Below, in pieces: positions 1 through 7,806 of a DNA stretch of 64,000 nt. The notes beneath the pieces were generated by a model. The model saw nothing but the letters and a program-made list of their open reading frames with translations. It ran no database searches and had not been told where the DNA came from. Both the position numbers and the translations under genes were made by a program. Origin of the DNA: Pseudanabaena sp. BC1403 (GTDB taxonomy: Bacteria > Cyanobacteriota > Cyanobacteriia > Pseudanabaenales > Pseudanabaenaceae); assembly GCF_002914585.1 (NCBI RefSeq), contig NZ_PDDM01000010.1, positions 62,001 through 126,000 of the forward strand. Reading direction: 5' to 3'. Numbering within the stretch: position 1 is the first letter of the stretch; the number at the start of each line of letters is the position of its first letter.

Positions 1-30
1 TTTGCCGTAGCTGCTTAATCTTAATCATAT
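1..30. other. window edge, possible gene fragment
   Basis: Two readings are possible and neither can be settled. On the plus strand bases 1-18 read FAVAA followed by TAA, which could be the tail of a gene entering the window. On the minus strand an ATG at 26-28 opens a frame (MIKIKQLRQ) running off the left edge. The adjacent hairpin at 31-77 fits either a terminator or a spacer element. Confidence 0.2.
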
Positions 31-77
31 AAAACCCAGAAAGTAGAAGGGGGACCCCCTTCTACTTTCTGGGTTTT
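31..77. repeat. long inverted repeat (hairpin) upstream of hom
   Basis: The arms start AAAACCCAGAAAGTAG and end CTACTTTCTGGGTTTT, and the loop lies in a G-run/C-run core. The arms pair almost perfectly. It lies 75 bases before the hom start and could terminate an upstream transcript. It belongs to the group of intergenic palindromes seen all over this window. Confidence 0.8.
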
Positions 78-151
78 AAAATTCATCGCGTCCCAAAAAA
101 ACTACAATAAAAGCTAATAGAAATCGACAAAAATCAAAACGAATTAAGACT

Positions 152-1459
152 GTGACATATAAAGTTGGACTTCTCGGATTAGGAACAGTTGGCACAGGTG
201 TTGCCAAAATTCTCCAAGACCCTGCGGGTCGCCATCCCCTGCTACCTAATATCGAAATTTCTCGCGTGGGTGTGCGATCGCTAGCCAAGCAGCGTGATGT
301 GGAGATCGATCCCAATATTGTCACAGATGATTTGGAGTCTATCGTTAATGACCCTGCGATCGATATCGTGGTTGAGGTTATTGGCGGGATCGAGCCAGCT
401 AAGAGTTTGATCTTAAATGCGATCGCTAATGGTAAGCATATTGTCACTGCAAACAAAGCTGTAATCGCTAGGCATGGCAACGAAATTTTTTCCGCAGCCA
501 AACAAAAAGGTGTATATGTAATGCTAGAAGCTGCGGCTTGTGGTGGTATTCCTGTAATCCAAGCACTTAAACAAAGTCTTGGTGGCAATCGCATTAGCGA
601 ATTAACGGGGATCGTTAATGGCACAACCAATTACATTTTGAGTCGCATGTATTTCGAGGGTGCTGATTTTGATAAAACCCTCGCGGAAGCACAACAGTTA
701 GGCTATGCCGAGGCCGATCCTACTGCTGATGTCGATGGCTATGATGCGGCGGACAAGATGGCAATTTTAGCGAGTCTTGCTTTTGGCGATCGCATTAAAC
801 TTGAAGATATTTATCGTGAAGGTATCCGCTCTATTACTAGTGCTGATATTGGCTATGCCAAAGAGTTGGGTTTTACAATTAAGCTCCTAGGTATTGCACG
901 ACGCACTGATAGCAATACTGGCGGCAAAGATGACAGCAATCTGGAAATTCGGGTACATCCGACGCTAATTCCCATCCAACATCCGCTTGCAAATATTCAT
1001 GGTGTAACCAATGCAGTGCGTATTGAAGGAGATCCCATCGGAGAAGTTGTATTCTCTGGTCCTGGTGCAGGTGCAGGTGCGACTGCTAGTGCTGTAGTTG
1101 CAGATATTATTAATGTGGTCGCTGCTCTGAAATCTATGCCCAATCACGTCAATCAATTAATGGGCTGTTCCCACGAGCAATACGCTAAAATTGCGCCAAT
1201 TGAAAATACCGTGACGCAGTTTTATGCAAGGTTGCTAACCCATGATAAGCCAGGGGTGATTGGCGATCTTGGAACTGCTTTTGGTAAGCACTGCGTCAGC
1301 TTGAATGCAATTTTGCAAAAAAATACGATCCATGACGGTCTGGCTGAAATCGTGGTAGTAACCCAAAGGGTTAGCGAGTATAACTTCCAGCAAGCGATCG
1401 CCTCCATCCGCGAGTTGCCAACCTTACACAGCATTCCTACAGTGCTCCGAGTTCTGTGA
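152..1459 (+). CDS. hom: homoserine dehydrogenase
   Basis: This enzyme reduces aspartate semialdehyde to homoserine with NAD(P)H, the branch point toward threonine and methionine, in the cytoplasm. The 435-residue protein opens with a Rossmann nucleotide-binding loop (GLLGLGTVGTGV, about residues 6-17). The family core follows, with ANKAVIARHG near residue 110 and the GTTNYILSRM stretch near residue 155. A C-terminal ACT domain starts near residue 362 (LLTHDKPGVIGDLG) and normally mediates feedback by threonine. Length and domain order match the usual bacterial enzyme. The start is GTG at 152; the protein begins TYKVGLLGLG directly after it, leaving little room for another start. A long antisense frame overlaps the first 480 bases but has no family signature. 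It is flanked on both sides by palindromes, so it is probably monocistronic. Confidence 0.95.
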   Translation: MTYKVGLLGLGTVGTGVAKILQDPAGRHPLLPNIEISRVGVRSLAKQRDVEIDPNIVTDDLESIVNDPAIDIVVEVIGGIEPAKSLILNAIANGKHIVTANKAVIARHGNEIFSAAKQKGVYVMLEAAACGGIPVIQALKQSLGGNRISELTGIVNGTTNYILSRMYFEGADFDKTLAEAQQLGYAEADPTADVDGYDAADKMAILASLAFGDRIKLEDIYREGIRSITSADIGYAKELGFTIKLLGIARRTDSNTGGKDDSNLEIRVHPTLIPIQHPLANIHGVTNAVRIEGDPIGEVVFSGPGAGAGATASAVVADIINVVAALKSMPNHVNQLMGCSHEQYAKIAPIENTVTQFYARLLTHDKPGVIGDLGTAFGKHCVSLNAILQKNTIHDGLAEIVVVTQRVSEYNFQQAIASIRELPTLHSIPTVLRVL

Positions 1460-1470
1460 GAGACAAAAAA

Positions 1471-1523
1471 GCCCAAATTTGGAAGGTCACGTCCCTGTGG
1501 GGCGTGACCTTCCAAATTTGGGC
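1471..1523. repeat. inverted repeat, likely terminator of hom
   Basis: Arms beginning GCCCAAATTTGGAAGGTCAC pair with the reverse complement ending TTTGGGC, and the core is CGTCCCTGTGGGGCG. A run of A/T follows. It lies 12 bases after the hom stop and between convergent genes, so it could terminate both. The same core type (TCCCTGCGGGG) recurs at 16747-16793 and, as a variant, at 23022-23069. Confidence 0.8.
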
Positions 1524-1550
1524 TTAAAAAAATTTGCGATTAACCCTGAG

Positions 1551-1638
1551 AAGGAAAATTTGACTTGTCTCCTGAATTTTTCTTCTCAAGAGCTAAGGAA
1601 AATTTGACATCTCTCCTGAATTTTTTTTCTCAAGAGCT
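1551..1638. repeat. 44-bp tandem duplication at the 3' end of a glycosyltransferase gene
   Basis: Two adjacent 44-base copies (1551-1594 and 1595-1638) differ at only a few positions. Because 44 is not a multiple of three, the copy shifts the frame. The minus-strand TAG stop (1593-1595) of the glycosyltransferase lies exactly on the junction. The distal copy still encodes the same residues in the matching frame and would end in PSQG and TAA at 1540-1542, so the ancestral C-terminus is still readable. Confidence 0.85.
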
Positions 1639-2396
1639 GTGGAATCAGAACTTGTAATAGAAAGTCGTTTACTAATGAACCAGCGAAACGCTCTAATAAA
1701 ATCGAGACTAGAGGACAGAAAGCGTTTTTTACCGAACTTAGTATATCCAGAATATCGAGGGAACCAAGGGGTAGGAACCTCAGTAATGTGGTAGCCAAAG
1801 CCAGATAAAACAGCCAACAAATAGCGATGCGTAACAACATCCATAGGAAGCGCCGCAACTAATTCTCTAGGTATAAGCTTGATCCAGTTCATATCATGAA
1901 TTTTTAAGCCAAAGAGAAGACGGCAAGTTGTATTTGCTATCTTAGAAGCTAATTTTTTTCCATCTCCGCGATTTTGTCGCCATCCTGCTACTCCGTGTAC
2001 TTCCTTAGTACAAGCCTCTAACAATATTGGGATATCCAATTCAGGATTAGACTCTAAATCGGCTTGGCCCCAAAGAATCCAATCATTATTGGTATTAGCG
2101 ATCGCAGTTTTCCATACACCAGTTACTCCAAGGCGCTTAGGATGAGTAATTACAGTCAAAAAATCATATTTTTGCTGTAACTGAACTAAAATTTTGGGGC
2201 TTTCATCAGTACTGCCATCGTCAATAAGGACTACAGGTAACGTAAATCCAAGACGCAAAAAGGCTTTTTCAATTAAATCAAACAGTCTTTCAAGGTTGCC
2301 TTCTTCATTTAAAGCAGGTATGACAACTGTTACAGAGCGACTTTCTAAAGGGAGTTGCTGAGGCAAATTAGCTGTAAGCATGGAAGATCCTGACAT
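1593..2396 (-). CDS. family 2 glycosyltransferase (dolichol-phosphate-mannose-synthase-like)
   Basis: This is a cytoplasmic or membrane-associated GT-A glycosyltransferase that would move a sugar from a nucleotide donor to a lipid or glycan acceptor. In the 267-residue protein the N-terminal GT2 signature VVIPALNEEGNL (about residues 24-35) is clear. The DDGST motif (VLIDDGSTDES, about 56-66) and a GQADLESNPELD segment in the place of the usual DAD motif follow. No membrane segment is evident, unlike GT2 proteins with C-terminal helices. A start inside the leader (MLTANLP, about 15 bases downstream) is also possible. The C-terminus has been altered by a 44-bp tandem duplication that supplies the stop codon. 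It is divergent from the GT4 gene at 2740 and probably belongs to the same glycan island. The exact sugar cannot be read from the sequence. Confidence 0.85.
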   Translation of the reverse strand: MSGSSMLTANLPQQLPLESRSVTVVIPALNEEGNLERLFDLIEKAFLRLGFTLPVVLIDDGSTDESPKILVQLQQKYDFLTVITHPKRLGVTGVWKTAIANTNNDWILWGQADLESNPELDIPILLEACTKEVHGVAGWRQNRGDGKKLASKIANTTCRLLFGLKIHDMNWIKLIPRELVAALPMDVVTHRYLLAVLSGFGYHITEVPTPWFPRYSGYTKFGKKRFLSSSLDFIRAFRWFISKRLSITSSDSTALEKKNSGEMSNFP

Positions 2397-2739
2397 AAAG
2401 TTAGAAGCCTAATTTAATGTTCTGATTTTGCAAAGCGTAATCTATATTATTTGTTCATTATTTTTTATGAAATACTTTATAAAATAGTATTTCATTCTAC
2501 GTATTTTAGCTTAGGCGAGCTTTAATATGAGATTCCGATAAACTTTTAGCACAGTCTTACCATTTCGGTTTCTCAGCGTCTATGATGCTCCAAATATTGC
2601 ATAAAGAAAGATTTTTGATGTGCATCTCTTACTACAAATAATTGTTCAAATAAGAATCGATTGAAAACTTTTATGTGATCTTACCCAAGCTTTAAAATCG
2701 CAAATAAATCGTCAAAATATTATTTCAAGTATTTTAACT
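2397..2739. other. divergent intergenic region of 343 bases
   Basis: A/T-rich DNA lies between two divergently transcribed glycosyltransferases. It must hold promoters for both directions, but I could not pick convincing paired -35/-10 boxes. No long palindrome, RNA gene or ORF is visible, which makes it one of the few long spacers here without a hairpin. Confidence 0.5.
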
Positions 2740-3942
2740 ATGTCTATTGATCTTCGTGACAAACACATCCTTGTAATCTCATCGGTTTATCCGACTACAT
2801 CTGATGGCAATCATGGAGCATTTATCCGTGAAACTGTATTGCAACTGCGATCGCTTGGAATCCGATTTACAATTTTTGCTCCAGCGTACGAAGGGTCTCA
2901 GACTCATAATCTAGATGATATTGAAGTTTATCGGTTTCGATACTTTTTTAAACGGTTTGAGAATCTAGTTCGAGACGGTGCACCCACAAAACTACAAAAG
3001 CAACCTTTATACATATTAGTTGCCCTTTTATATATTTTGCTTGGGACATGGCAACTGTTTTGGCTATGTAAAAAACAAAAACCTGACTTAATCCATGTTA
3101 ACTGGCCATTTCCTCATGGTTTAATGGCTTACCCTGTAAGCAAACTACTTAGCATTCCTATGCTTTTTAGCTTTCATGGAGCCGAGCTTCTGCTAGCTAA
3201 AAAATTTAGTTTTGTTGGTTCAATCTTGCGCTGGCAAATACCAATGGCTAAGGGCGTAACTGCCAATTCTTCATTTACACAAGCACTAATTCAAAAGCTC
3301 TACAGTGGAGATGTTAGTGTCATCCCCTATGGCTTAACAATTGAGCCTAAAACTCCATGCGTGAGAAATCTCGAAGAAGATACCAAACTCTTGTTTGTGG
3401 GTCGGCTCGACGAACGTAAAGGGCTTCGCTACCTATTAGAGGCTTTACCGTTAGTTCTTCGCAAATATCCAGTACGTTTGCGCATTGTTGGTAAAGGGAT
3501 CTTAGAAGATGAGATCAAGCAGCAATGTCAGGAACTAAAACTAGGTGAAATAATTGATTTCTTGGGGTTTGTAAGTAAAGAAGAATTGGCAAATGAGTAC
3601 GCATCTTGCAATATTTTTGTTTTACCAGCTATTGTAGATAGCAAAGGAGATACTGAAGGCTTAGGTATTGTTATGATTGAAGCATTAGCTCATGAAAAAC
3701 CTGTAATTGCCAGTGCTGTTGGCGGTATTGTTGATGTTATTCAATCTGGTGTTACAGGATTACTAGTAAATGAAAAAGATCCTGAAGCGCTCTCTCAATC
3801 AATTATTGAACTCATTGCTGATCCAGTTCGAGCAAAGGAGCTAGGTCAAAGAGGACTAAAAGATATTCAAGAGCGTTTTGGATGGTCACGTCTCGTTTTG
3901 CTATGGCAGGATGTGTTTACAAAAGCCTTGGTAAAAACATAG
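2740..3942 (+). CDS. family 4 glycosyltransferase
   Basis: This is a GT-B fold retaining glycosyltransferase acting in the cytoplasm on a sugar-nucleotide donor. The 400-residue length is typical of the family. The N-terminal acceptor domain begins ILVISSVYPTTSDGNHGAFIRE (about residues 10-31) with the glycine/asparagine loop of GT4 enzymes. The C-terminal donor-binding domain shows LLFVGRLDERKGLRYLLEA (about 217-235). The E-x7-E signature follows (EGLGIVMIEALAHEKPVIAS, about 306-325). A hydrophobic stretch near residues 85-105 (LYILVALLYILLGTWQLFWL) may tether it to the membrane. It is the first gene of a plus-strand run ending near 14.3 kb, with a 61-base gap to the next gene, so co-transcription is plausible. 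The acceptor is unknown. Confidence 0.9.
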   Translation: MSIDLRDKHILVISSVYPTTSDGNHGAFIRETVLQLRSLGIRFTIFAPAYEGSQTHNLDDIEVYRFRYFFKRFENLVRDGAPTKLQKQPLYILVALLYILLGTWQLFWLCKKQKPDLIHVNWPFPHGLMAYPVSKLLSIPMLFSFHGAELLLAKKFSFVGSILRWQIPMAKGVTANSSFTQALIQKLYSGDVSVIPYGLTIEPKTPCVRNLEEDTKLLFVGRLDERKGLRYLLEALPLVLRKYPVRLRIVGKGILEDEIKQQCQELKLGEIIDFLGFVSKEELANEYASCNIFVLPAIVDSKGDTEGLGIVMIEALAHEKPVIASAVGGIVDVIQSGVTGLLVNEKDPEALSQSIIELIADPVRAKELGQRGLKDIQERFGWSRLVLLWQDVFTKALVKT

Positions 3943-4003
3943 GTAAAAACATAATTTAGATGATTATAAAAACTAGATTCTATTCATCTTAGTAAGTGTA
4001 AAT

Positions 4004-5311
4004 ATGGCAATCCCTCGTCCTTTATCTCGTCTTTTGTTAGTACTTCTAGTCATCATTCCACTTGGAATTATTGGCGTTCTAGCAGTTACTATTTTATTGC
4101 CAACTTTAAAAAACCCTGAGTCTCGCAGCTATTCATCCGATATTGGTTATCCAGCTCGACAACGTAAAGCAGGCAAACCAATTAAGGTAGAAACAGCATT
4201 GGTGAGTCAGCAACCTATAGATGATTCTGTTTCAGCTCCTGGTGAGTCGGTTGCCTTACAGGAGGTTGATCTTCAGCCTCTAGTGTCGGGATCTGTCGCA
4301 AAAGTATATGTACAAGAAGGCGATCGCGTAACTAAAGGTCAACCATTAATCGAGCTGAACAAAGAACTTTTTGAAAACATGGTTGATACAGCTCGTAATA
4401 ATATTGCGATCTCTGAAGTTGGACTTCAAAGCATAGAGCAGACCGCACAAGAGCAGATAGCTTCGTTGGAAGCAAACGTCCAAAGCCTAAGAGGACGAGT
4501 GGCGATTTTTGACACGAAGCTTAGCCAATCAGAAACTTTAGTTAAAGAAGGAGCACTCTCAAGGTTTCAACTAGCAGATACTGAGGATCTATATCTGATC
4601 CGTAAACGCGATCTCTACACGGCTGAGAGAGAATTGGATCGGACTCGAAATGATCTGGCGCGTCAAGCGGAAAGCCTCCAGCTTAAGTTAAAAAACGATC
4701 AACTTGCCTTGCAAAATGCACTCACAAACTTAGAACGCACCGTAATTTATGCCCCAAACAACGGACTAGTGAGCCAAATCAATATTCATAGTGGCGAGGT
4801 TGCGAACTTGAATACAAAGCTGATGACTTTAAATCAAGATATTGTCTTTAAGGCTTATGTTGATCAAGCTCGTCTAAATACTGTTAAAGTTGGCGATCGC
4901 GCTACAGTAAGATTTGTAGCTTATCCAGGCCAGACTTATACGGGGCAAGTGATCCGACTAAATCCCACAGTTGAAACTAATCCTACTCAGGGCAAAGCTG
5001 GAGTTAATCGACAATTTACTTATTCGGTTTGGATTAGAGTCCAAGATTTGGAAATGTCTCCTGGTTTACAAGGGTATGTGCAGTTTGATCAAGGTAGAAA
5101 CAGTATGGTGATTCCTGAAAGTTCTATCACCCATCTATCTGAGGGTGAAGGTATGGTTATAGTTGCGGAAGGTGGACTGGCTGTAGTTAAAAAAGTTAAG
5201 CTAGGAAGAACTTTCGATAGTCAACGCGAAGTTTTAGATGGATTAGCTTTAGGCGATCGCGTTGTTCTTTCTCCAAGGGCTTTAAATCCTGGTGATAAGC
5301 TAGAGACTTAG
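4004..5311 (+). CDS. membrane-fusion (HlyD/RND periplasmic adaptor) protein
   Basis: This is a periplasmic adaptor that would link an inner-membrane transporter to an outer-membrane exit. The 435 residues begin with one membrane anchor (about residues 8-31). A biotinyl-lipoyl-like hairpin half follows (SVAKVYVQEGDRVTKGQPLIEL), then a long alpha-helical coiled coil (about 125-245). The second lipoyl half comes next (IYAPNNGLVSQINIHSGEVAN), followed by beta-barrel and membrane-proximal segments ending with GDRVVLSPRALNPGDKLET. The order is that of RND/MacA-type adaptors. No RND pump, ABC permease or TolC-like gene lies nearby, so its partner must be encoded elsewhere or it serves the surrounding glycan genes. 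The gap to the oxygenase gene is 64 bases. The Shine-Dalgarno sequence is weak. Confidence 0.85.
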   Translation: MAIPRPLSRLLLVLLVIIPLGIIGVLAVTILLPTLKNPESRSYSSDIGYPARQRKAGKPIKVETALVSQQPIDDSVSAPGESVALQEVDLQPLVSGSVAKVYVQEGDRVTKGQPLIELNKELFENMVDTARNNIAISEVGLQSIEQTAQEQIASLEANVQSLRGRVAIFDTKLSQSETLVKEGALSRFQLADTEDLYLIRKRDLYTAERELDRTRNDLARQAESLQLKLKNDQLALQNALTNLERTVIYAPNNGLVSQINIHSGEVANLNTKLMTLNQDIVFKAYVDQARLNTVKVGDRATVRFVAYPGQTYTGQVIRLNPTVETNPTQGKAGVNRQFTYSVWIRVQDLEMSPGLQGYVQFDQGRNSMVIPESSITHLSEGEGMVIVAEGGLAVVKKVKLGRTFDSQREVLDGLALGDRVVLSPRALNPGDKLET

Positions 5312-5375
5312 CTTTATATTTTTCAATTTTGTGATCAGTATAAATTTTTTTACAGTTTAGTTTAAGGATACGTAA

Positions 5376-6209
5376 ATGCTAAAAGTCATTAATGAGGAAG
5401 TCTGCAAAGATCCTAAAAGTCTAAATAATCAATTCTTGAATGCAATTCCATTCCCTCATATTGTCATAGAAAATTTCTTGCATGAGGATTTGGCAGAAAA
5501 GCTAGTTTCACAATTCCCAGAATTGTCAATGATGCATTCCTCTCATCACTATTTTTTTAATCAAAAGCACGAATTGTCATTTTGGTATCAAGTATCTGAT
5601 TTGTTCTCTCAATTGCATCAAGACTTGCTCTCCGATGAATTCAGGGAATTTATTAGTCAAGTTTCTGGCAAGCAAGTGTTTATGGATGCTGATTACTGTG
5701 GCGAACTTCATCAAGCGTGTGATGGCGGATTCTTAGACATGCATGTTGATTTCAATTTGCATCCCAAAAATCAGACTTGGATTCATGAGTTGACTCTCTT
5801 GATATATCTCAATAAAGATTGGCAAGATGATTATGGTGGTGAGTTGCTGATGCAGCATCATGACAACCCCAAAGTATACGAAGTTGCTCCAGTATTTAAT
5901 CGCTGCACGATTATTCTTTCCAACGAAACAACCTTTCATGGCTATCGGAAGTTAAATCTGCCTGAGAATATAACCCGTAAATCAATTTTAGTGAATTTCT
6001 ATCGAGAAGTTGAACCGAGCCAAATTCCCCCTCGCAGACCAACTGTTTGGGCGACCAAGAAGGTTTCACCGTTGAAAGCCCTACTTGCCAGAATTTATAA
6101 CCCAATCAGTGCACTTAAGCACAGAATATTTGGGCTGACTACGGCGGGAGATCGCGAAGAAGCAAAAAAAATCAAGGAGCAGATTAAAAAAAATCTGAAT
6201 ATAAGGTAG
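5376..6209 (+). CDS. 2-oxoglutarate/Fe(II)-dependent oxygenase
   Basis: This is a predicted soluble dioxygenase that hydroxylates a substrate with O2 and 2-oxoglutarate. The iron facial triad is visible: H123-V-D125 (in DMHVDFNLHP) and H188 (in TTFHGYRKL), with the 2OG-binding arginine about residue 201 (TRKSILVNFYR). The DDYGGELLM segment between them is typical of the prolyl 4-hydroxylase-like branch. The protein has 277 residues, and the tail after residue 210 (PPRRPTVWATKKVSPL onward) is basic and probably outside the catalytic core. That same tail reappears directly downstream as a gene remnant. Placement among glycosyltransferases suggests modification of a sugar, lipid or surface protein, but the substrate is unknown. 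The start at 5376 gives a compact N-terminus and no better ATG is seen. Confidence 0.85.
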   Translation: MLKVINEEVCKDPKSLNNQFLNAIPFPHIVIENFLHEDLAEKLVSQFPELSMMHSSHHYFFNQKHELSFWYQVSDLFSQLHQDLLSDEFREFISQVSGKQVFMDADYCGELHQACDGGFLDMHVDFNLHPKNQTWIHELTLLIYLNKDWQDDYGGELLMQHHDNPKVYEVAPVFNRCTIILSNETTFHGYRKLNLPENITRKSILVNFYREVEPSQIPPRRPTVWATKKVSPLKALLARIYNPISALKHRIFGLTTAGDREEAKKIKEQIKKNLNIR

Positions 6210-6210
6210 A

Positions 6211-6402
6211 AAAAACCTTGAATATGAAGCACCACCTCGGAGACCCACTATTTGGGCAACCAAAAAAGTTTCTCCGCTAAAATCTCTTCTAGCCAAGATT
6301 TATAATCCGATTAGTACGCTTAAACATAGGTTGTTCGGTCTAACTACAGCAGGAGATCGCCAAGAGGCAGAGAAAATAAGAGATCGTAATCTAAACAAGT
6401 AA
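6211..6402 (+). pseudogene. 3' remnant of a second 2OG-Fe(II) oxygenase gene
   Basis: Starting two bases after the stop of the preceding oxygenase, this frame encodes about 60 residues (from NLEYEAPPRRPTIWATKKV to RDRNLNK and TAA at 6400-6402). It matches the last 60 or so residues of the neighbour: PPRRPT-WATKKVSPLK, KIYNPIS-LKHR and FGLTTAGDR are shared. The catalytic part is absent and no start codon or ribosome site precedes the fragment. Codon differences are mostly silent, so the copy is not a recent duplicate. Similar A-rich sequence ending CTGAATAT / CTTGAATAT at both ends suggests a deletion between tandem copies that removed the front of the second gene. Confidence 0.8.
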
Positions 6403-6435
6403 TTAGAGATTTTTATGAGTTAAATTTGTAGACCA

Positions 6436-7806
6436 ATGAAAATTGTATCGCGATCGCTTAATTGGGCTATAGCTCAAGTGAATAGGCAAAAAATAATTCT
6501 TCTTGTCGGTTCTATTGCTTTAATCTTGAGCGCTAGGTCAGCTTGGTATATATTACCTTCAGACACTCTAGAAGCCTTTGGAGCGAGTCTGACAATTGCC
6601 AATTACTATAGGATAATACCAATTATATTTGGTTGCCTAGGGCTGATTTTGACTATTGTACAAGTCAAAATAAAATCCCTGCGCTTACTTTTCTGGAGTG
6701 GATTACTTATAGTTTTACTCTTTCCCTATTTTCAAGTTACTTGGTCGCCTTCGATTACATTTTTAGCTAATAATTATTTCACTCAGAACGCTAGAGTTGA
6801 TCGTCATGTAGAAAAGAATTTCTCGGAAATACAAGCTCAATGGAAGCAAAATATATTCTTAGATAAACCAGACACGCCAGAGCCTAGCTTAAATGCTTTA
6901 ATCGAAAATAGTAGGTTTTTTCAAGTGTCTGGCTTAGAGAAATTCTTTAAGGATGTTCTTGGTTACGATGTCAACTTTTTTGCATACATAAGCCTAAATT
7001 GGGCGATCGCAATTCTTGGCTTTTCGATTAGTTTATTTGGACTATATTTGGATAAAAGCCATACAGCCGTCCCACTACTGGCAAAAGACATAGGAAGATT
7101 ATTGCCGTGGGTATCTATAGTACTTATTTTCTTATCTATATCAATACTAATACCTAATATTATCAATTATCAATTAAATATATCCTATGCAAAAGGAGAA
7201 TATCGCTTTGTGCAGAGTATGAGCAAAACTCTGGCAACTATATATCCTCCCCTACAAGGTGATAATTTCTTTTGGGAGCGAATGGCAAAAGCTGGTTATT
7301 ACAACGAGCAACCAGACACAGCTCTAATTGAACTTGCAAAAGGCTTAGAAAGCTATGACCTAAAAGACTGGATTAATGCTGAAACGCATTTCCAAGAATC
7401 ACTCAATCTTCAACCGAAAAACTTTTTAGTCAGAGGATACCTTGCTTCTGCAATCTTAAATCAGGGCATTAGCGATTTTAACGATTTAGGTAATCGTAAC
7501 GCAGCAACGGCGACTGTTTCTTTTGAAAGAGTTTTAACGATTTTCCCAAATCATACTGAAGCTCTATATGACTTGATGTTAGTTAGCGCTGTTAATGGTG
7601 AGTTTGATAAGTCTGCGGATACTGCCATGAAGATTATAGAAAACCAAAAATATTCACAGCGCCCACGCTCTGCATTATTGGGGCAAGCATATTTACACCT
7701 TGCTTGGAAAGAATTTAAAGATAAAGATTATAAAAATGCTTGGCGACGGTATCGACAATCAGTTGATGATAGCGCTTGGAAAGTAGTTATTGAGGAAGAT
7801 CAATGA
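6436..7806 (+). CDS. membrane protein with C-terminal TPR-like repeats, function unknown
   Basis: I do not recognise a named family. The 456-residue protein has about five hydrophobic helices, near residues 18-40, 60-80, 83-104, 180-205 and 220-243. A roughly 75-residue soluble loop (about 105-180) separates the third and fourth. The C-terminal part (about 290-450) is helical with TPR-like spacing (ALIELAKGLESYDLKDWINAETHFQESLNLQPKN, FERVLTIFPNHTEALYDLM, QAYLHLAWKEFKDKDYKNAWRRYRQS). Its stop overlaps the start of the next gene by four bases (ATGA), implying tight translational coupling with the giant GT39-like protein. A role as scaffold or partner of that enzyme is an inference. The start at 6436 (MKIVSRSLNWAIAQ) is 33 bases after the preceding remnant. 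Confidence 0.7.
   Translation: MKIVSRSLNWAIAQVNRQKIILLVGSIALILSARSAWYILPSDTLEAFGASLTIANYYRIIPIIFGCLGLILTIVQVKIKSLRLLFWSGLLIVLLFPYFQVTWSPSITFLANNYFTQNARVDRHVEKNFSEIQAQWKQNIFLDKPDTPEPSLNALIENSRFFQVSGLEKFFKDVLGYDVNFFAYISLNWAIAILGFSISLFGLYLDKSHTAVPLLAKDIGRLLPWVSIVLIFLSISILIPNIINYQLNISYAKGEYRFVQSMSKTLATIYPPLQGDNFFWERMAKAGYYNEQPDTALIELAKGLESYDLKDWINAETHFQESLNLQPKNFLVRGYLASAILNQGISDFNDLGNRNAATATVSFERVLTIFPNHTEALYDLMLVSAVNGEFDKSADTAMKIIENQKYSQRPRSALLGQAYLHLAWKEFKDKDYKNAWRRYRQSVDDSAWKVVIEEDQ

Noticed and set aside
76-630. 184-codon frame antisense to homoserine dehydrogenase
   Set aside because: It lies wholly across the start of a clear hom gene, has low-complexity Ser/Thr/Pro composition and no family motif.
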